Of a stretch of DNA of 6,265 bases, positions 5,233 through 6,265 are shown piece by piece; within the stretch, counting starts at the first letter, position 1; each line of letters begins with the position of its first letter. This DNA is from JANXPZ01 sp034678345. Lineage in GTDB: Bacteria > Eisenbacteria > RBG-16-71-46. A program made the translations under genes and the position numbers. The notes under the pieces are model-generated. The model was not told the origin of the DNA, did not search any database, and saw only the letters and a list, made by a program, of their open reading frames with translations. The stretch spans positions 1-6,265 of the forward strand of contig JAXDBZ010000189.1 of NCBI GenBank assembly GCA_034678345.1. Reading direction: 5' to 3'.

Positions 5233-6265
5233 CTAGAAGCGCCCGGCGAGGCCCACGGGCACCAGCGGCACCGTCACGCCCGCCACCGTCTCCCCGTCGC
5301 GGTTCCAAGCGAGGAAGAGGCCCGCGGTGTACCCGCGGACCCGGAGCAGGCCGGGATAGACGTTCACCTTGACCCGGTAGCGCGATGTCTTCGCCCCCGT
5401 CACCGAGAAGAGCAGCGAGCCGTGGCGGTCGTAGAAGAAGCCGTACGAGGGCACGAGGTCCGCGGTCTGGGCGTTGCCGCCGATCTCGCGCAGCGCCTTG
5501 GCCTGGAAGCCGGCGCCGAACGAGAACGCCGAGCCGTCGGGGCGCGTGTAGGTCAGCCCGCCTTCGCCGTGGTTGCCAAAGTAGTAGAAAAGGCTCCAGC
5601 GCTCGCTGCGCGGGATGGCCAGCTTGAGCGAGTAGTTCTGCCCCTGGTTCTCGAGCGCGCCGGTGACCGGGTCGATGGCGGGCTGGCTCGACCAGTCGCG
5701 CATGTGCAGCCGCCGGGCGAAGAAGCCGCACACGCCCTCGTGGCTGAAGAGCACGATGGACGCGGGGTCGAAGAGGTACAGGTCGGTGAGCGCGTCGGTC
5801 GTCGGTCCGGGGCGGCGGTCGTTCTCCACCACCTCGTTCAGCACGTGGTAGGCCGCCATCGTGCCGACGCCCCAGGCGCGCGGGTGCGCGAAGCCGTGCT
5901 GCGCGTACCACTCGCTCACCATGACGTAGGTCATGCCGCCGCCGATGAGGTGGAGGGTGTAGTTGGGCCAGTACTGGGCGTCGTGCTTGTTGGCGCTGAA
6001 GGGCAGCACCTCGCGCTGGACCCAGTCCCACCAGCCGCCGACCTCGATGGCGCGGGCCGGGTTCGTCATGTCGTCCCAGACCCGGTTCCAGCCGCGCTCC
6101 CAGTCCACGTCGTCGAGGTGGTTGCTGCGGCTGTCGAACTGCATGATGCCGAAGCCGCCGTCCACGATGAGGCGCAACGGGTGCGTCATGGCGTCGCTGC
6201 CGTAGGGCAGGCCCTGGTAGAACCAGTGCCCGGGGCCGGGCTCGCCCGGCGCGGGCGCGGGGGCG
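5233..6265 (-). CDS. Unnamed probable outer-membrane or envelope protein (5' end beyond window)
   Basis: At least 343 residues; the frame stays open past the ATG at 6189 to the window edge, so the true start is off-window. The visible part begins with an Ala-Pro/Gly-Pro linker (APAPAPGEPGPG), then HWFYQGLPYGSDAM, a continuous-looking domain that makes 6189 an unlikely start. The middle is rich in Trp, Tyr and His (WDWVQREVLPFSANKHD, WPNYTLHLIGGGMTY, AAYHVLNEVVEN), with likely membrane-embedded or packed helices. From about residue 210 there are alternating hydrophobic strands (NYSLKLAIP, WSLFYYFG, SAFSFGAGFQAKA, SLLFSVTG, YRVKVNVYPGLL, AGVTVPLVPVGL), ending GRF. A C-terminal Phe on a final strand is typical of BamA-assembled beta-barrels. 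I do not recognise the family with certainty; I recall similar hypothetical proteins in GC-rich diderm bacteria. It has no obvious link to pyrimidine synthesis and is probably just a neighbour. Confidence 0.75.
   Translation of the reverse strand, partial: APAPAPGEPGPGHWFYQGLPYGSDAMTHPLRLIVDGGFGIMQFDSRSNHLDDVDWERGWNRVWDDMTNPARAIEVGGWWDWVQREVLPFSANKHDAQYWPNYTLHLIGGGMTYVMVSEWYAQHGFAHPRAWGVGTMAAYHVLNEVVENDRRPGPTTDALTDLYLFDPASIVLFSHEGVCGFFARRLHMRDWSSQPAIDPVTGALENQGQNYSLKLAIPRSERWSLFYYFGNHGEGGLTYTRPDGSAFSFGAGFQAKALREIGGNAQTADLVPSYGFFYDRHGSLLFSVTGAKTSRYRVKVNVYPGLLRVRGYTAGLFLAWNRDGETVAGVTVPLVPVGLAGRF

Noticed and set aside
5117..6031. Long minus-strand frame overlapping the upstream envelope gene and the pyrR start
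   Set aside because: The translation is Arg/Pro/Ala-rich and out of frame with the plausible envelope protein, so it is a shadow frame.

Overview
The window is a very GC-rich stretch (roughly 70% by eye) in which every gene I can support lies on the minus strand. It therefore reads from right to left. It is most of a de novo pyrimidine biosynthesis operon from a Gram-negative (diderm) bacterium. The envelope genes support this: one lipoprotein with a lipobox, and one probable outer-membrane protein ending in Phe. A Cys-Ala-Tyr-Tyr-Asn-Thr mature N-terminus on a TPR lipoprotein, next to a Bacillus-type pyrR, suggests a poorly cultured phylum such as Eisenbacteria, Gemmatimonadota or a relative. 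That placement is inference.

Layout in transcription order: (1) 6265-5233, the 3' part of an envelope/outer-membrane protein gene I cannot name; (2) 5232-5121, a short spacer with a sigma70-like promoter; (3) 5120-4572, pyrR, the UMP-sensing RNA-binding regulator; (4) 4571-4416, a spacer with a second promoter and a PyrR-type RNA element directly upstream of pyrB; (5) 4415-3378, pyrB (aspartate carbamoyltransferase); (6) 3381-2065, pyrC (dihydroorotase), overlapping pyrB by ATGA; (7) 1965-187, a large TPR lipoprotein; (8) 190-1, the start of pyrK (electron-transfer subunit of dihydroorotate dehydrogenase), overlapping the lipoprotein gene by GTGA and cut by the window edge.

PyrB makes carbamoyl-aspartate, PyrC cyclises it to dihydroorotate, and PyrK with an off-window PyrD would oxidise that to orotate. 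PyrR would shut the operon down when uridine nucleotides are plentiful.

The most interesting part is the pyrB leader. Its RNA can fold into an element with the PyrR binding-loop layout: a lower stem from CCUUUAA / AAGG, a bulge on the 5' side, an upper stem, and a CNGNGA hexaloop. The lower stem contains pyrB's own Shine-Dalgarno sequence. A second structure that looks like an intrinsic terminator (stem with 9 of 10 pairs, tetraloop, UUUUU) lies inside pyrB codons 7-17, in an N-terminal extension that ordinary ATCases lack. Together they suggest that PyrR represses translation and that loss of translation exposes a terminator within the gene. This is a hypothesis from reading the sequence and has not been folded computationally.
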